42,235 bases of DNA. It comes from Subtercola lobariae (GTDB taxonomy: Bacteria; Actinomycetota; Actinomycetes; Actinomycetales; Microbacteriaceae). The first letter of the stretch is position 1, and each line of letters opens with the position of its first letter. Both the position numbers and the translations under genes were made by a program. A model generated the notes under the pieces. The model saw nothing but the letters and a program-made list of their open reading frames with translations, was not told the origin of the DNA and searched no databases. Positions 23,002 through 31,375 of the stretch are shown here, piece by piece. The DNA lies in contig NZ_BMGP01000009.1 of the NCBI RefSeq assembly GCF_014640255.1, positions 1-42,235 of the forward strand. The letters are read 5' to 3'.

Positions 23002-24377
23002 CCGGCGCGCTTGAGGTCGCGTTGGGTCATCCACCGAACATCGCGGTGCCCGGCAATCGCTGGGATCTGCTCGACGGCATCGCTCCGGCCGAACTCGCGT
23101 CGGTTTCGGTGATCGTGCCGCACTACCGGCAGCAGGCCGAGCTCGACCGCACGCTCGCTGCGTTAGCTCGCCAGACCTATCCCACCGAGCTCGTGGAGGT
23201 GATCGTCGTCGACGACGGATCTCCCGAGCCGCCACGGGTTGCAACCAGCGTGAAACTGCTGACCCAGCCCGACCGCGGGTTCAGGGTCTCGGCCGCCCGC
23301 AACCTCGGCGTTCGGCATGCCGCGGGTGACCTGCTCTGCTTTCTCGACGCAGACTCGAGCCCCGAGCCTCGCTATCTTGAAGAGCTCACGCGCTTGCCGA
23401 GCCTCGCCCCCGATGTCGTCACGGTCGCCACCAGGCGTCATGCTGACTTCACGGGCGTGCCTCCGAGCGTTCCGGTCGAGCAGGCGGGCCCGGCGCACGA
23501 GCTGCCCATGCCGGCATGGCTCACCGATGAATACGTGCGCACGGCAGATCTGCTAACTGCGGATGACCGTTCATACCGATTCGTGATCGGCGCGGTGCTC
23601 TGTTGCCGTCGTTCGTTCTTCGACATCGTCGGTGGGTTCGACGAGACCTTCACCCACTACGGCGGTGAAGACTGGGAGTGGGCAAGTCGCGCCTGGTCGC
23701 ACGGCGCAGTCTTCGCCCACGAGGGCCGAGCCGTGGCCTGGCACGACGGCCCCGAGTGGTCGACGCGGGTGCGGTCTCACGCAGAGCGAATCGCCCGCAA
23801 GAACGTCGAGACGCTACGTCTGGCGCGATCCGTCGCGGCTACCGGGAGTGGGCCCGCGGCTTTGCGCATCGGCGCGCCGCAGGTTGCTGTCAGGCTGGGC
23901 GGGGCCGATTCGATGGCGGCACTGGTGGTCGGCGTCGATCAGCTTCTGCAGGCTCTACCGGGGGCGACAGTGATCGTGCCGCTAGCAGTGCACGTCGAAT
24001 CGGATTCGCGCCTCGCGTCTGTGTACGAGGTTTTCGCAGGCGATGAGCGGGTCGTTGCCCGCGATGCGGCACAGCCGATCATCCACTTGGCCGGCGTCAT
24101 CGTCGACGTGCCCGTGCCGGTGCGCGGTCTCGCATCTCATCTCGAATCTGCCGTACAGCGGCTGAGCAGAGATGATCTGGGGTCGATCGACGTGATCGAC
24201 CCGGTTGGCGCGACGCTTGCCACCGTCACCTCGACCCGAGCCGTGCGCCGCGAGGCCCGGTGGGCGCTCACCCTCTTCAGCCACGAAACCATGGTCGTAA
24301 CGGATGCCCTGCAGATCATGGGCGAACCCGATCTCGAAGCGTACTTCGGCGGCTGGGACGGCGAGCCATCTGAATAA
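22998..24377 (+). CDS. GT2-family glycosyltransferase with extra C-terminal domain, 459 aa
   Basis: The GT-A domain occupies about residues 34-290: SVSVIVPHYRQQ, VDDGS (71-75), RNLGVRHAAGD, LDADS (116-120, metal site) and YGGEDWEW (about 221-228). After it comes about 170 residues with no motif I recognise (VAVRLGGADSMAALVVGVDQLLQALPG...). This may be a second alpha/beta domain, perhaps acceptor- or protein-binding. The start ATG 22998 overlaps the upstream stop by ATGA. It is the last gene of the GT island, followed 70 bases later by an unrelated hydrolase. Confidence 0.85.
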   Translation: MTGALEVALGHPPNIAVPGNRWDLLDGIAPAELASVSVIVPHYRQQAELDRTLAALARQTYPTELVEVIVVDDGSPEPPRVATSVKLLTQPDRGFRVSAARNLGVRHAAGDLLCFLDADSSPEPRYLEELTRLPSLAPDVVTVATRRHADFTGVPPSVPVEQAGPAHELPMPAWLTDEYVRTADLLTADDRSYRFVIGAVLCCRRSFFDIVGGFDETFTHYGGEDWEWASRAWSHGAVFAHEGRAVAWHDGPEWSTRVRSHAERIARKNVETLRLARSVAATGSGPAALRIGAPQVAVRLGGADSMAALVVGVDQLLQALPGATVIVPLAVHVESDSRLASVYEVFAGDERVVARDAAQPIIHLAGVIVDVPVPVRGLASHLESAVQRLSRDDLGSIDVIDPVGATLATVTSTRAVRREARWALTLFSHETMVVTDALQIMGEPDLEAYFGGWDGEPSE

Positions 24378-24447
24378 CCCACCGTTTCAGAGCGGAGCTA
24401 CGAAGAGAGGGGTATGCGCCGAGCGACGGTGCGGGAAGGTATTACTC

Positions 24448-25284
24448 ATGACCGAGATCACCGCCCATCATGGGCTTTTTAAAGACACCAACCTCCACGT
24501 CGACGACACTGGCGGAGCGGGCCGCCCGGTTGTGCTGATTCATGGTTGGCCACTATCGGGGGAGGCATTTGAAGACCAAGTTCCCGCCCTTCAGGCCGCC
24601 GGCTACCGTGTGATCACCTATGACCGACGGGGTTTCGGCCGTAGTGACAAGCCTCTGACCGGCTACGACTACAACCACCTCACCGATGACCTGCATGCCG
24701 TGCTTGAGGCTCTCGACGTCAGCGATGTGACACTGGTGGGGTTCTCGATGGGTGGCGGAGAAGTCGCCCGTTACTTCTCCAAATACGGTTCCGAGCGCCT
24801 GCATTCGGTCGTTTTTGCGTCTGCGATCACACCGTACCTCTTGCAGTCACCAGGCAACCCTGACGGCCCACTGACCGCGGCTCAGGCCGCGAAGATGACC
24901 GCGAGCCTCACCGCTGACGCAGATGCCTTCTACGACCAATTCGCCACCGACTTCTTTTCAGTGGATGGCCGTGTGGTCGTTTCAGAAGAGCAACGCCAGG
25001 CGGCCGTGACCTTGGCAAAGCAGGCTCGCAAGGCTGCGGCCTTGGAATGCTTGACGGCGTTCGGCACGACCGACTTCCGTGACGATCTGGCGCAGATCAC
25101 TGTTCCTACCCTCGTGATTCAAGGTGACAGCGACTTCATCGTCTTCTACGACGGGTCGGGTGCCCGCACTCATTCGGCCATACCGCAGAGCGAGTTGTAT
25201 GTCATCGCGGGTGGCCCGCACGGCGTGAACGTCAGCCACGCCGAAGAATGGAACCGCGTCGTGATCGACTTTCTCGGCAAGTGA
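24448..25284 (+). CDS. Alpha/beta hydrolase, non-haem chloroperoxidase-like, 278 aa (copy 1)
   Basis: This is an alpha/beta hydrolase of the cofactor-free haloperoxidase/esterase group. IHGWPLSG holds the oxyanion region, TYDRRGFGRSDKP follows, the nucleophile is Ser100 in GFSMGG, the acid is probably Asp229 (with Asp227 nearby) and the base is His258 (GGPHGV). I use ATG 24448 because homology and the paralogue start there (MTEITAHHGLF). A second gene of identical length at 40725 shares about 190 of 278 residues without gaps. Members may act as esterases; perhydrolase/halogenation activity is a side reaction, and the physiological substrate is unknown. Confidence 0.9.
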   Translation: MTEITAHHGLFKDTNLHVDDTGGAGRPVVLIHGWPLSGEAFEDQVPALQAAGYRVITYDRRGFGRSDKPLTGYDYNHLTDDLHAVLEALDVSDVTLVGFSMGGGEVARYFSKYGSERLHSVVFASAITPYLLQSPGNPDGPLTAAQAAKMTASLTADADAFYDQFATDFFSVDGRVVVSEEQRQAAVTLAKQARKAAALECLTAFGTTDFRDDLAQITVPTLVIQGDSDFIVFYDGSGARTHSAIPQSELYVIAGGPHGVNVSHAEEWNRVVIDFLGK

Positions 25285-25340
25285 CGACTAACGAACTCGA
25301 TGGTGCCCGTGCCGCCGGTCATCCCGATTCACAGCGCCGT

Positions 25341-25772
25341 TCAGACGGGCGGCACGATCGCCACGGCCTGAATCGCCTGACCGGCCGCCCGGGCAGCCGC
25401 CACAGCTTGTTCCACCCTGACAAGCGAACCGACAGCGACCTCGAAATCGCCGGGCGCGTCGAGAGCCACCGTGAATCCCTCGACATGACCTGCAATGACC
25501 GCCACCGCGTGCAATGCAGGGTCGTCGGCGCGCGTGAGCAGCACAGAGCGCGTCACCGCGAGTCGCTCGAGGGTTCGCATCAGCACGCGGGCGATGCTTT
25601 CGCTGCCGCGAAAGGTTATTGAGATTTGGCCAACCCCTCCGAAGACGTCGAGGGTATTCAGCGACTCGAAACTCACGCCGCGGCTTGAAAAGGTCTCGGT
25701 GAGTGCCGAGAGGGCACCGCTTCGGTCGGTCATCGAGACGAACACGATCCACCTGTCTTCGATGCTGCTCAT
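25341..25772 (-). CDS. ACT-domain protein, 143 aa
   Basis: The N-terminal half is an ACT fold: WIVFVSMTDRSGALSALTETFSSRGVSFESLNTLD with the family's glycine between strand 1 and helix 1 (DRSGAL), then ISITFRGSESIARVLMRTLERL. The C-terminal half (HAVAVIAGHVEGFTVALDAPG...) may be a second, weaker ACT unit. ACT domains bind amino acids or other small ligands and regulate enzymes. ATG 25770-25772 overlaps the dehydrogenase stop by ATGA, so the two proteins are made together and may form a ligand-regulated complex; that is inference. Confidence 0.7.
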   Translation of the reverse strand: MSSIEDRWIVFVSMTDRSGALSALTETFSSRGVSFESLNTLDVFGGVGQISITFRGSESIARVLMRTLERLAVTRSVLLTRADDPALHAVAVIAGHVEGFTVALDAPGDFEVAVGSLVRVEQAVAAARAAGQAIQAVAIVPPV

Positions 25773-26839
25773 TCGAGCATCCACCTGTCAGTGAAAGCAC
25801 CGATGCGCGCAGCGACCTCACCGAGGTAGGCGTCTTCGTCGGGCGCGAGGTCGTCGAGCAGCACACGCGTCCATCCATCGGGACCCACAACGATGGGCAC
25901 GCCGAGCACGCCGGTGAAAGGCTGGCCGCCGAGCGAGATTTCGCCTTCGAGCGCAACTTGCCCCGCAACGACGATCTCGCGGCCGTCGAGCACGGTGTCG
26001 ACGAGTTCGACTGTCGCGCGAGCGGTGCCGAATGCCGTTTTCGCTCCGCTCTGATGGGTGAGAAAGGGGCGCACGATGGTTCGGATGCCCGGCGGCAGCC
26101 CATCGACATAGTCGAATGCGTCGGTGATGTCATCTCCAGCCATGCGCGAGATCGCCGCCCGCGCTGCAGCGATCTCTTCGCTGAAGATATTCAGATCGCG
26201 GTCGCCGCGAAGTCGGCGCACAAAGGCGGCGCGGTCGTCGGAGTCGAGTCCCCTGAGGCGAACAGTCGACCACAGGGGCACCACACCCTCGCCATGCTGC
26301 CCCGCCACAAAGCCGCTCACTCTCTGACGACGGATGCCCAGAGACCACGCTATTTCGCGCCGAAACCTCAAGGTGTCGAGCCAGGCGCCCATGCCGATCA
26401 CTCGGTGGCGATTCAAACGTCTGCTCATCGCGGCGACCCCGAGTTCGACCGGGTTCGTCACAACGATGACAACTTCGTGACCGCTGCCGTATTCGGCCAG
26501 TGCCGCGGCGTATTCGTCGAAAATCGGCAGGTTGGTCGATGCCAGAGCATCCCGATCGACGCCCGAGCCTGCGGCAGTGGGGATGGTGCGGCCCGCCGCC
26601 ATCACGACCACGTCTGCGACGACATCCTCAGGTCGGAGCGCTACGTCGATGATTGGTGCGTGTTCGTCGTGCGCGTCGATGAGATCAACGCGCAAGCCGT
26701 GTACGGCTCGCGCGGATAGCCCTCCCGCCCTGCCGACGAGTTGGAGTCTCGAGTGCGCGCCGAGCACGCGGCGCTCGATGAGTTCTGCGCAGATCGCGCG
26801 CCCCACATCTCCCGCGGCGCCGAGAACGGCAACATCCAT
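25769..26839 (-). CDS. Lactate/malate dehydrogenase-family protein, 356 aa
   Basis: This is an NAD-dependent 2-hydroxyacid dehydrogenase of the LDH/MDH family. Residues 7-13 GAAGDVG bind NAD, MAAGRTIPTAAGSGVDRDAL (about 80-99) carries the loop arginine, TNPVE (128-132) is the family box, LDTLRFR (154-160) holds the substrate Arg, and His182 (GQHGEGVVP) is the catalytic base with its own sequence context intact. The length is slightly above the usual 310-330 because of insertions. TAATGT lies six bases before the ATG, so the transcript may be leaderless. It is coupled to an ACT-domain gene. A specific substrate (malate, lactate or another 2-oxoacid) is not decided by what I can see. Confidence 0.8.
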   Translation of the reverse strand: MDVAVLGAAGDVGRAICAELIERRVLGAHSRLQLVGRAGGLSARAVHGLRVDLIDAHDEHAPIIDVALRPEDVVADVVVMAAGRTIPTAAGSGVDRDALASTNLPIFDEYAAALAEYGSGHEVVIVVTNPVELGVAAMSRRLNRHRVIGMGAWLDTLRFRREIAWSLGIRRQRVSGFVAGQHGEGVVPLWSTVRLRGLDSDDRAAFVRRLRGDRDLNIFSEEIAAARAAISRMAGDDITDAFDYVDGLPPGIRTIVRPFLTHQSGAKTAFGTARATVELVDTVLDGREIVVAGQVALEGEISLGGQPFTGVLGVPIVVGPDGWTRVLLDDLAPDEDAYLGEVAARIGAFTDRWMLE

Positions 26840-27021
26840 TCCTCAACATTAGGCGAGCTGCGGGGTCAATGACGTGCGACTTCACTCGACGCCTCTACCC
26901 AGAATCTGTTGATGGCGGGCGCGTCGTCTGTACCTGCAGGTGAGCCAGCCTTCGATCATCGATGAGTTCAGATTTCTCGCAAACCACCGCAGAATCGTGA
27001 AGGGTGCACTTTTATGTGGTC

Positions 27022-27303
27022 TCAATAGTCGAATTCGGCAAAGTCATCATTGCTGTCTCCAAGCAATTCCACGCCGGTGGGGCTGATGGTGTAGCCATCG
27101 TCATCATCGCGACGTTCTTCGAACAGCACAAACGTGTACGGAGTGATCATGACACTCACCGTGTCGTCGCCGAGAATGGGCAGCTCCACTAGACCCGCGC
27201 CTGCCAACGCTGCTGCGATGACTTCTTTTTTGAGTATGACGAAAGCCTCCACCGAGGGCACAGCGTAGGTTTTTCTGTTGATTCTTATGAGCCGGCGAAT
27301 CAT
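27022..27303 (-). CDS. Small conserved-looking protein, 93 aa
   Basis: The protein begins MIRRLIRINRKTYAVPS and contains an amphipathic helix (VILKKEVIAAALAGAGLVELP), the strand VSVMITPYTFVLFEERR and an acidic tail. This outline (short basic strand, helix with GAGLV, then VSVxITP) matches a group of short actinobacterial hypothetical proteins. ATG 27301-27303 follows TGGAAG. No partner is close: the GAF-ANTAR gene lies upstream on the same strand, 95 bases away from this gene. Function unknown. Confidence 0.55.
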   Translation of the reverse strand: MIRRLIRINRKTYAVPSVEAFVILKKEVIAAALAGAGLVELPILGDDTVSVMITPYTFVLFEERRDDDDGYTISPTGVELLGDSNDDFAEFDY

Positions 27304-27397
27304 GCGCACTTCCAGACCTGTCGACTCCAGCTAAGCGAGCCATCTTCATACGCGTAAGGGGTTGCGCCGCACCACTTCGACAATCGAACGCATTCGT

Positions 27398-28147
27398 CTA
27401 ACTCTGGCGCCGAGCCGTATTTTCTACCGCCATCGAACCGGGCTCGAGCTCGAGGCTGCCGTCAATGATTCTTTGTGCGTCACTGAGCAGCTTGTTGTTG
27501 TGGCTGCGGGCGTGAGAGCGAATCATGTCGAAAGCCACATCGGGGGTGACGTTCGCGCGAGCCGCGAGTATTCCCTTCGCCTGCTCGATCAATACTCGGT
27601 TGTTCAGGGCCGTTTGCAACTGGTCGGCCAGATCGGTTTTGGCGATGCTGCTTCGGTCTTGCAGCAAACTGATCGTCGCCATATCGGCTAGGGCCTGGCC
27701 GAGGTCGATGTCAGGTTGGCTCATCGGCGCAGGGTCGTCTGAAACCAAGTTCATTGATCCGACCACATCACCACGCAGCCGCAGGGGAAGCGCGTGGGTT
27801 GCCTTCAGACCGGCGTCAATCGCGACGTCAACGAAGAGAGGCCACCTGTCTTTTGCTTCTGCAATACCCACGTTGACGACGGGCTCGCCGGTGTGAAAGC
27901 AGTCGAGGCACGGGCCTTCGTCTACCTGTAACTCGAATACCTCGAGGTTGTGGATGCGTTCGGAAGATGAAGCGGCGAGCTTCAGCCCGCCACGAAGGTC
28001 TGAGAGCATGATGCCGGCTGCGTCGACACTCAGCAGTTCCACACACGCGTCAGCGAGATAGTGCAGCAGATCGGTCGCGTCAAAGTCTTGAGTGAGGGTG
28101 TCGGCGAGCGTGATGAATACTTCGGCGAGGCGAGTTTCTCGAGTCAT
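27398..28147 (-). CDS. GAF and ANTAR domain regulator, 249 aa
   Basis: Residues about 15-155 are a GAF sensor domain (LLHYLADACVELLSVDAAGIMLSD, DEGPCLDCFHTGEPVVN, a short-lived redox- or ligand-type pocket with paired Cys). Residues about 165-225 are an ANTAR RNA-binding domain (LQTALNNRVLIEQAKGILAARANVTPDVAFDMIRSHARS). ANTAR proteins bind tandem hairpins in nascent RNA and prevent termination. ATG 28145-28147 has AAAGGA at about eight bases. No paired histidine kinase is present, so the GAF domain probably senses the signal directly. The target RNA is not apparent in this window. Confidence 0.92.
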   Translation of the reverse strand: MTRETRLAEVFITLADTLTQDFDATDLLHYLADACVELLSVDAAGIMLSDLRGGLKLAASSSERIHNLEVFELQVDEGPCLDCFHTGEPVVNVGIAEAKDRWPLFVDVAIDAGLKATHALPLRLRGDVVGSMNLVSDDPAPMSQPDIDLGQALADMATISLLQDRSSIAKTDLADQLQTALNNRVLIEQAKGILAARANVTPDVAFDMIRSHARSHNNKLLSDAQRIIDGSLELEPGSMAVENTARRQS

Positions 28148-28565
28148 GCGCATGTCCTTTGCGGCTGAATTCAATTTTACTGCGCTCAGGTGATGCTGAG
28201 GGTGCGTGTGATCACATCGCGTGCGATTTTATTGACGGGTTCTGTGCTGAACGCGTGGGCGCGCAGTGGCGACAAGGCCACTCCGAGCTCGATAGCTGAC
28301 CTGCGGCCCCTCGCCGAGAACGAACGCGAGTTGCTCAAGCGCCTGACCGACCCCCGCGGTCGCAGCGATAGTCGGGGGAGTCGCCCGCCCCGCCGACCAG
28401 GCGAGTGAAACTCCGACGGCCGACAGTTCTGAGCCGCACCCGTCGACCGGTAGCTGCTCCAGACTGGACGCATCATCCGCTTCAAACGATACGGCGAGTT
28501 TTGCCGTTCGAATTGGAAAAACCAGCAGCCGGGATCAGGAGCAACTATGCGCCGAGCCTAGTGCT
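28148..28565. other. Stretch without a clear gene
   Basis: A plus-strand frame from 28190 reads DLRPLAENERELLKRLTD in its middle, which recalls a short actinobacterial family (LRPLTDxERxLLxxLL), but the rest is not coding-like and no good ribosome-binding site is present. I regard it as a possible decayed remnant. Nothing else is seen on either strand. Confidence 0.4.
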
Positions 28566-28988
28566 TCAACGACTTGCGCCGATCACAGGTGACACGAGGA
28601 ATCGGTCGTCTTGGCGCCGTTCGACGGTGACCTGTTCAACTCGTTTCGGATGGCTCTGAGAACGATTTTGATGACCGGGCACCGTTGCTTCGTACAGCGA
28701 ATTTTCGGCTGTGACGATGAGGCCGCGAGAACTGTTCGCTGATTCCGTCAATTCGGCAAGCCAGACCGGATTGATGCTGGGCACCCGGCTTCCGCTGAAC
28801 TTGAAGTGAAGCGGAATTGTCGGGTGTATCCAGACAGAGGCACGCCCACTTCCGAAATCGGGCGAGAAGGCCCACGACATGGCGAACCCTTCGCTGAGCC
28901 GCAACTTCCTGACGATCACGATCTGTAGATGAGTGAGGGTGCGGTCATCCATCTCAACCTCTGCACCGTCGTAAATAAAGGAACCCAT
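28566..28988 (-). CDS. DUF7882-like small protein, 140 aa (copy 1)
   Basis: The first 96 residues (MGSFIYDGAEVEMDDRTLTH...GLIVTAEN) are a compact domain with FAMSWAF, WIHPTIPLHFKF and WLAELTESANSSRGL. They match the protein at 41794 at 75 of 96 positions without gaps. The family, common in Microbacteriaceae, I know as DUF7882; some entries are called DNA ligase without basis. GAAGGG precedes ATG 28986-28988. After residue 96 the two copies diverge, and this one has a basic, polar tail with no recognised domain. Function unknown. Confidence 0.7.
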   Translation of the reverse strand: MGSFIYDGAEVEMDDRTLTHLQIVIVRKLRLSEGFAMSWAFSPDFGSGRASVWIHPTIPLHFKFSGSRVPSINPVWLAELTESANSSRGLIVTAENSLYEATVPGHQNRSQSHPKRVEQVTVERRQDDRFLVSPVIGASR

Positions 28989-29435
28989 CGCAATTGCCCT
29001 TCGCCCTCAGTGCGTGGCACCAGGCCTCGCACACGTTCGCACCTTTGGACCGGCGCGGGTGCGGATGGTTCTGACAGTCGGCGCGGACGACAGCGCGACC
29101 AAGGTCAGGGGCAGCAATACCACACTACGTGGCCGCGTCGATCTCCGCCACTACTTGCGCTGAATCTCGCGAACTGGCCCGCCGGAGCTTTCGGCGACCC
29201 TCGCGGCATTCTCAGCAATATGCTCGGGCTCGCTGTGAGAGCCGAGTGGTGAGATGACAAATCGCGACGTATCACGTTCGCACCCGCCGTGTAGCGCGCG
29301 CACGTGATACGCCTGAAAAGCCGATTCGGCTAGTCCTATTTGTAGTCGCATCGCTGACGCACACTTGGGGCACGCCCAGGTGATAGTGCATATACCAACT
29401 ACACCTCGGCATCTCGAGCTCTCGAAAGGAATCTC
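28989..29435. other. Intergenic region with inverted repeat and upstream region of the 29436 operon
   Basis: I see no gene in these 447 bases. They hold the 10-bp inverted repeat at 29268-29311 and, close to the next start, GAAAGGA as ribosome-binding site of the 261-aa gene. The length of the leader suggests a regulated promoter for the downstream three-gene operon. Confidence 0.5.
29268..29311. promoter_or_regulatory. Perfect 10-bp inverted repeat, candidate regulator site
   Basis: CGTATCACGT (29268-29277) and ACGTGATACG (29302-29311) are exact complements separated by 24 bases. Centre-to-centre spacing is 34 bases, about three helical turns, so two dimers or a looped dimer could bind on one face. 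It lies about 125 bases before the stress-like operon at 29436. Alternatively it forms an RNA hairpin. Confidence 0.45.
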
Positions 29436-30221
29436 ATGAGCGACAACTACGATCTTCCCGCTGCGTTTTACCCGCCTGAAACCTCAACCCTCGACGCGCC
29501 GAGCGCCACCTTCGAGGGGTCGGCGTCGAACGACTCCGATGGAACCACCGACCTCGGCGAGACAGCGAAAGCAAAAGCTGAAACAGCCAGAGACCAGGCC
29601 GGTCAGCTCAAAGATCAGGCCGTAGCATCTGGAAGTCAGGTGGCTGGTGCGGCGAAAGACGCTGCTGGCGACGTGGTCGGTGAAGCCAAGACTCAGGTCA
29701 AAGACCTCTTCGGCCAGGCCGAAAGTGAACTGAAAGACCAGGCCCAGGTGCAGCAGAAGCGCATTGCGACCGGCCTCAGGGCAATTGCCGACGAACTCGG
29801 TGAGATGGTGAATGGGTCCACGTCTGGCGGAGTAGCGACCGACCTCGCGCAGCAGGCGGCGTCACGCGCCGGCAGTGCAGCGTCGTGGTTGGATGCCCGC
29901 GATCCCGGCACACTGCTTCGTGACGTGCGGGCCTACGCCGCTCGCAGGCCGGGCACCTTCATTGCGGTTGCCGCGATTGCCGGACTGGCCGCCGGCCGTT
30001 TGGCCAAGAATCTCGCGGGTGCGGCCGTAGACGAGAAAGCGGCCGAGGCGAGGGCGGCGACGCCAACCTATGACTCGACCGGCTACGCGACCACGATTCC
30101 CGCAACATCCGCTCCCCTGGTTTCGCCTGCTTCGGTCGATGAGCCGGTCTATCTCGGTGACGAGTTCGGCGGCGCGCCAGTCGACGAGCCGCTCTATGGT
30201 GCCGCTGGTGAGCGCGCATGA
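29436..30221 (+). CDS. Alanine-rich, LEA-like protein with one membrane helix, 261 aa
   Basis: The N-terminal half is an Ala/Lys/Glu/Gln-rich helical repeat (TAKAKAETARDQAGQLKDQAV, QVAGAAKDAAGDVVGEAK...) typical of LEA-like or YtxH/apolipoprotein-like stress proteins. Residues about 176-195 form a membrane helix (GTFIAVAAIAGLAAGRLA) and the C-terminal tail is acidic. GAAAGGA precedes the ATG. The gene overlaps the holin-X-type gene by ATGA and is the first of three coupled genes, a set found widely in actinobacteria next to envelope and desiccation functions. Role in membrane protection is inferred. Confidence 0.75.
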   Translation: MSDNYDLPAAFYPPETSTLDAPSATFEGSASNDSDGTTDLGETAKAKAETARDQAGQLKDQAVASGSQVAGAAKDAAGDVVGEAKTQVKDLFGQAESELKDQAQVQQKRIATGLRAIADELGEMVNGSTSGGVATDLAQQAASRAGSAASWLDARDPGTLLRDVRAYAARRPGTFIAVAAIAGLAAGRLAKNLAGAAVDEKAAEARAATPTYDSTGYATTIPATSAPLVSPASVDEPVYLGDEFGGAPVDEPLYGAAGERA

Positions 30222-30628
30222 CCGACACGCCCTCCGAGCAGAAAGCAGCAACCACCTCGCTCGGTGAACTGATCGGCGATGTCACCCGCGACCTTTCGAC
30301 GCTCATGCGCCAAGAAGTCGAGCTTGCCAAGGTCGAATTGAAAGATTCGGCAACCCGCGCGGGCAAGGGTGCTGGCCTGCTCGGCGGTGCGGGCTACGCG
30401 GGTTTCATGGCGATTCTGTTCATCTCCATCGCCGCCTGGTGGGGCCTGGGTTACCTGGTCGGCAACGGCTGGTCGGGCCTCATCGTCGCCGGAGTCTGGC
30501 TGATCATCGCCACGATTCTGTACCTCGTGGGCCGAAATGAGTTGAAGACCGTGCGCGGAGCTCCTCAGACTGTGAGCACCGTCAAAGAGATTCCTGAAAC
30601 CTTCAAACGAAATGAGCAGAACCGATGA
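30218..30628 (+). CDS. Phage holin family / actinobacterial holin-X-type protein, 136 aa
   Basis: The protein has SLGELIGDVTRDLSTLMRQEVELAKVEL at the N-terminus, the family's signature amphipathic helix, and two membrane helices (GGAGYAGFMAILFISIAAWWGLG and SGLIVAGVWLIIATILYLVGR) forming a hairpin. It is a chromosomal housekeeping member of Phage_holin_3_6, not evidence of a prophage. Overlaps of four bases with both neighbours fix its place in the three-gene operon. Confidence 0.88.
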   Translation: MTDTPSEQKAATTSLGELIGDVTRDLSTLMRQEVELAKVELKDSATRAGKGAGLLGGAGYAGFMAILFISIAAWWGLGYLVGNGWSGLIVAGVWLIIATILYLVGRNELKTVRGAPQTVSTVKEIPETFKRNEQNR

Positions 30629-31203
30629 GCGACAACCCGAACGAGATCCGCGCCAACATCGAGGCGACGAGATTCGAATTGAGCAATAACGTCGACGCGT
30701 TGGCTGACAAGGTCGACCCGTCGAAGATCGCCGAACGCCAAACCGAGAAGGTCAAAGGCGCCTTTCGCGGTGTTCGTGAGCGAGTGATGGGTGCGGTATC
30801 TGATGTCGGCGACAACGCAAGCGGAGTCGCGGGTTCGGCTACTGACTCGGTCTCGGGCGCAGCGCAGACCGCCAAAGACAAGGTGCAGGGCAGCCCCTTC
30901 GCGATCGGACTGATCGCGTTCGGCGCCGGTTTGCTCGCCGCGTCGTTGGTTCCCGCCAGCACGAAAGAGAAAGAGATCGCCTCGAACATCAAAGAGCAGG
31001 CGCAACCACTGGTCGAACAGGTAACGGATGCGGCCAAAGAAGTCGCAGGTAACTTGAAAGAACCGGCTCAAGAAGCCGCTGCCGCCGTCAAAGACACGGC
31101 GACCGATGCCGCCTCGAGCGTTCAGGCAGAAGCCCAGTCGGCCGTTTCAGATGTGCAAGACCAGGCCGGCGACGCCAAACACGCCCTGCAAAACGAGAAC
31201 TGA
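30625..31203 (+). CDS. DUF3618-containing membrane-stress protein, 192 aa
   Basis: Residues 5-50 (PNEIRANIEATRFELSNNVDALADKVDPSKIAER) are the DUF3618 signature. A membrane helix follows at about 92-112 (FAIGLIAFGAGLLAASLVP), and the C-terminal 80 residues are an Ala/Lys/Glu-rich helical repeat (QVTDAAKEVAGNLKEPAQEAAAAVKDTATDAASS) like that of the first gene of the operon. Starts with ATGA overlap on the holin-X gene. The function is unknown; the partner proteins suggest an envelope complex. Confidence 0.88.
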   Translation: MSDNPNEIRANIEATRFELSNNVDALADKVDPSKIAERQTEKVKGAFRGVRERVMGAVSDVGDNASGVAGSATDSVSGAAQTAKDKVQGSPFAIGLIAFGAGLLAASLVPASTKEKEIASNIKEQAQPLVEQVTDAAKEVAGNLKEPAQEAAAAVKDTATDAASSVQAEAQSAVSDVQDQAGDAKHALQNEN

Positions 31204-31375
31204 TCTGCAGCAACGAGCGGCAGCCGGCCGCGACAGCAGCCACGCTGCTGAGTTCTGCACAGCGATAGTAAATGGTTTGCCACTCGGTCAGAAATTTCAC
31301 CCCAGAGGTAGGTACAACGGCGAATTCCTAGTGGTTCATACCTCAATAGAACGATGGATTCTCATGGGTCAGGGC

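Noticed and set aside
25308-25356. CGTGCCGCC / GGCGGCACG repeat as terminator between the hydrolase and ACT genes
   Set aside because: The loop is 31 bases, there is no T-run, and the right arm lies in the coding end of the ACT gene.
25288-26133. Minus-strand 281-aa frame overlapping the ACT gene
   Set aside because: It is a shifted frame through the ACT and dehydrogenase genes; Arg-rich, without motifs.
28190-28408. 72-aa plus-strand frame with DLRPLAENERELLKRLTD
   Set aside because: Only this short piece resembles a known small family; the rest is low-quality and there is no convincing start, so I left it as a possible remnant.
30218-30628. Holin annotation as evidence of a prophage
   Set aside because: The gene sits in a chromosomal three-gene operon with LEA-like and DUF3618 proteins, a common actinobacterial arrangement; no other phage gene is present.
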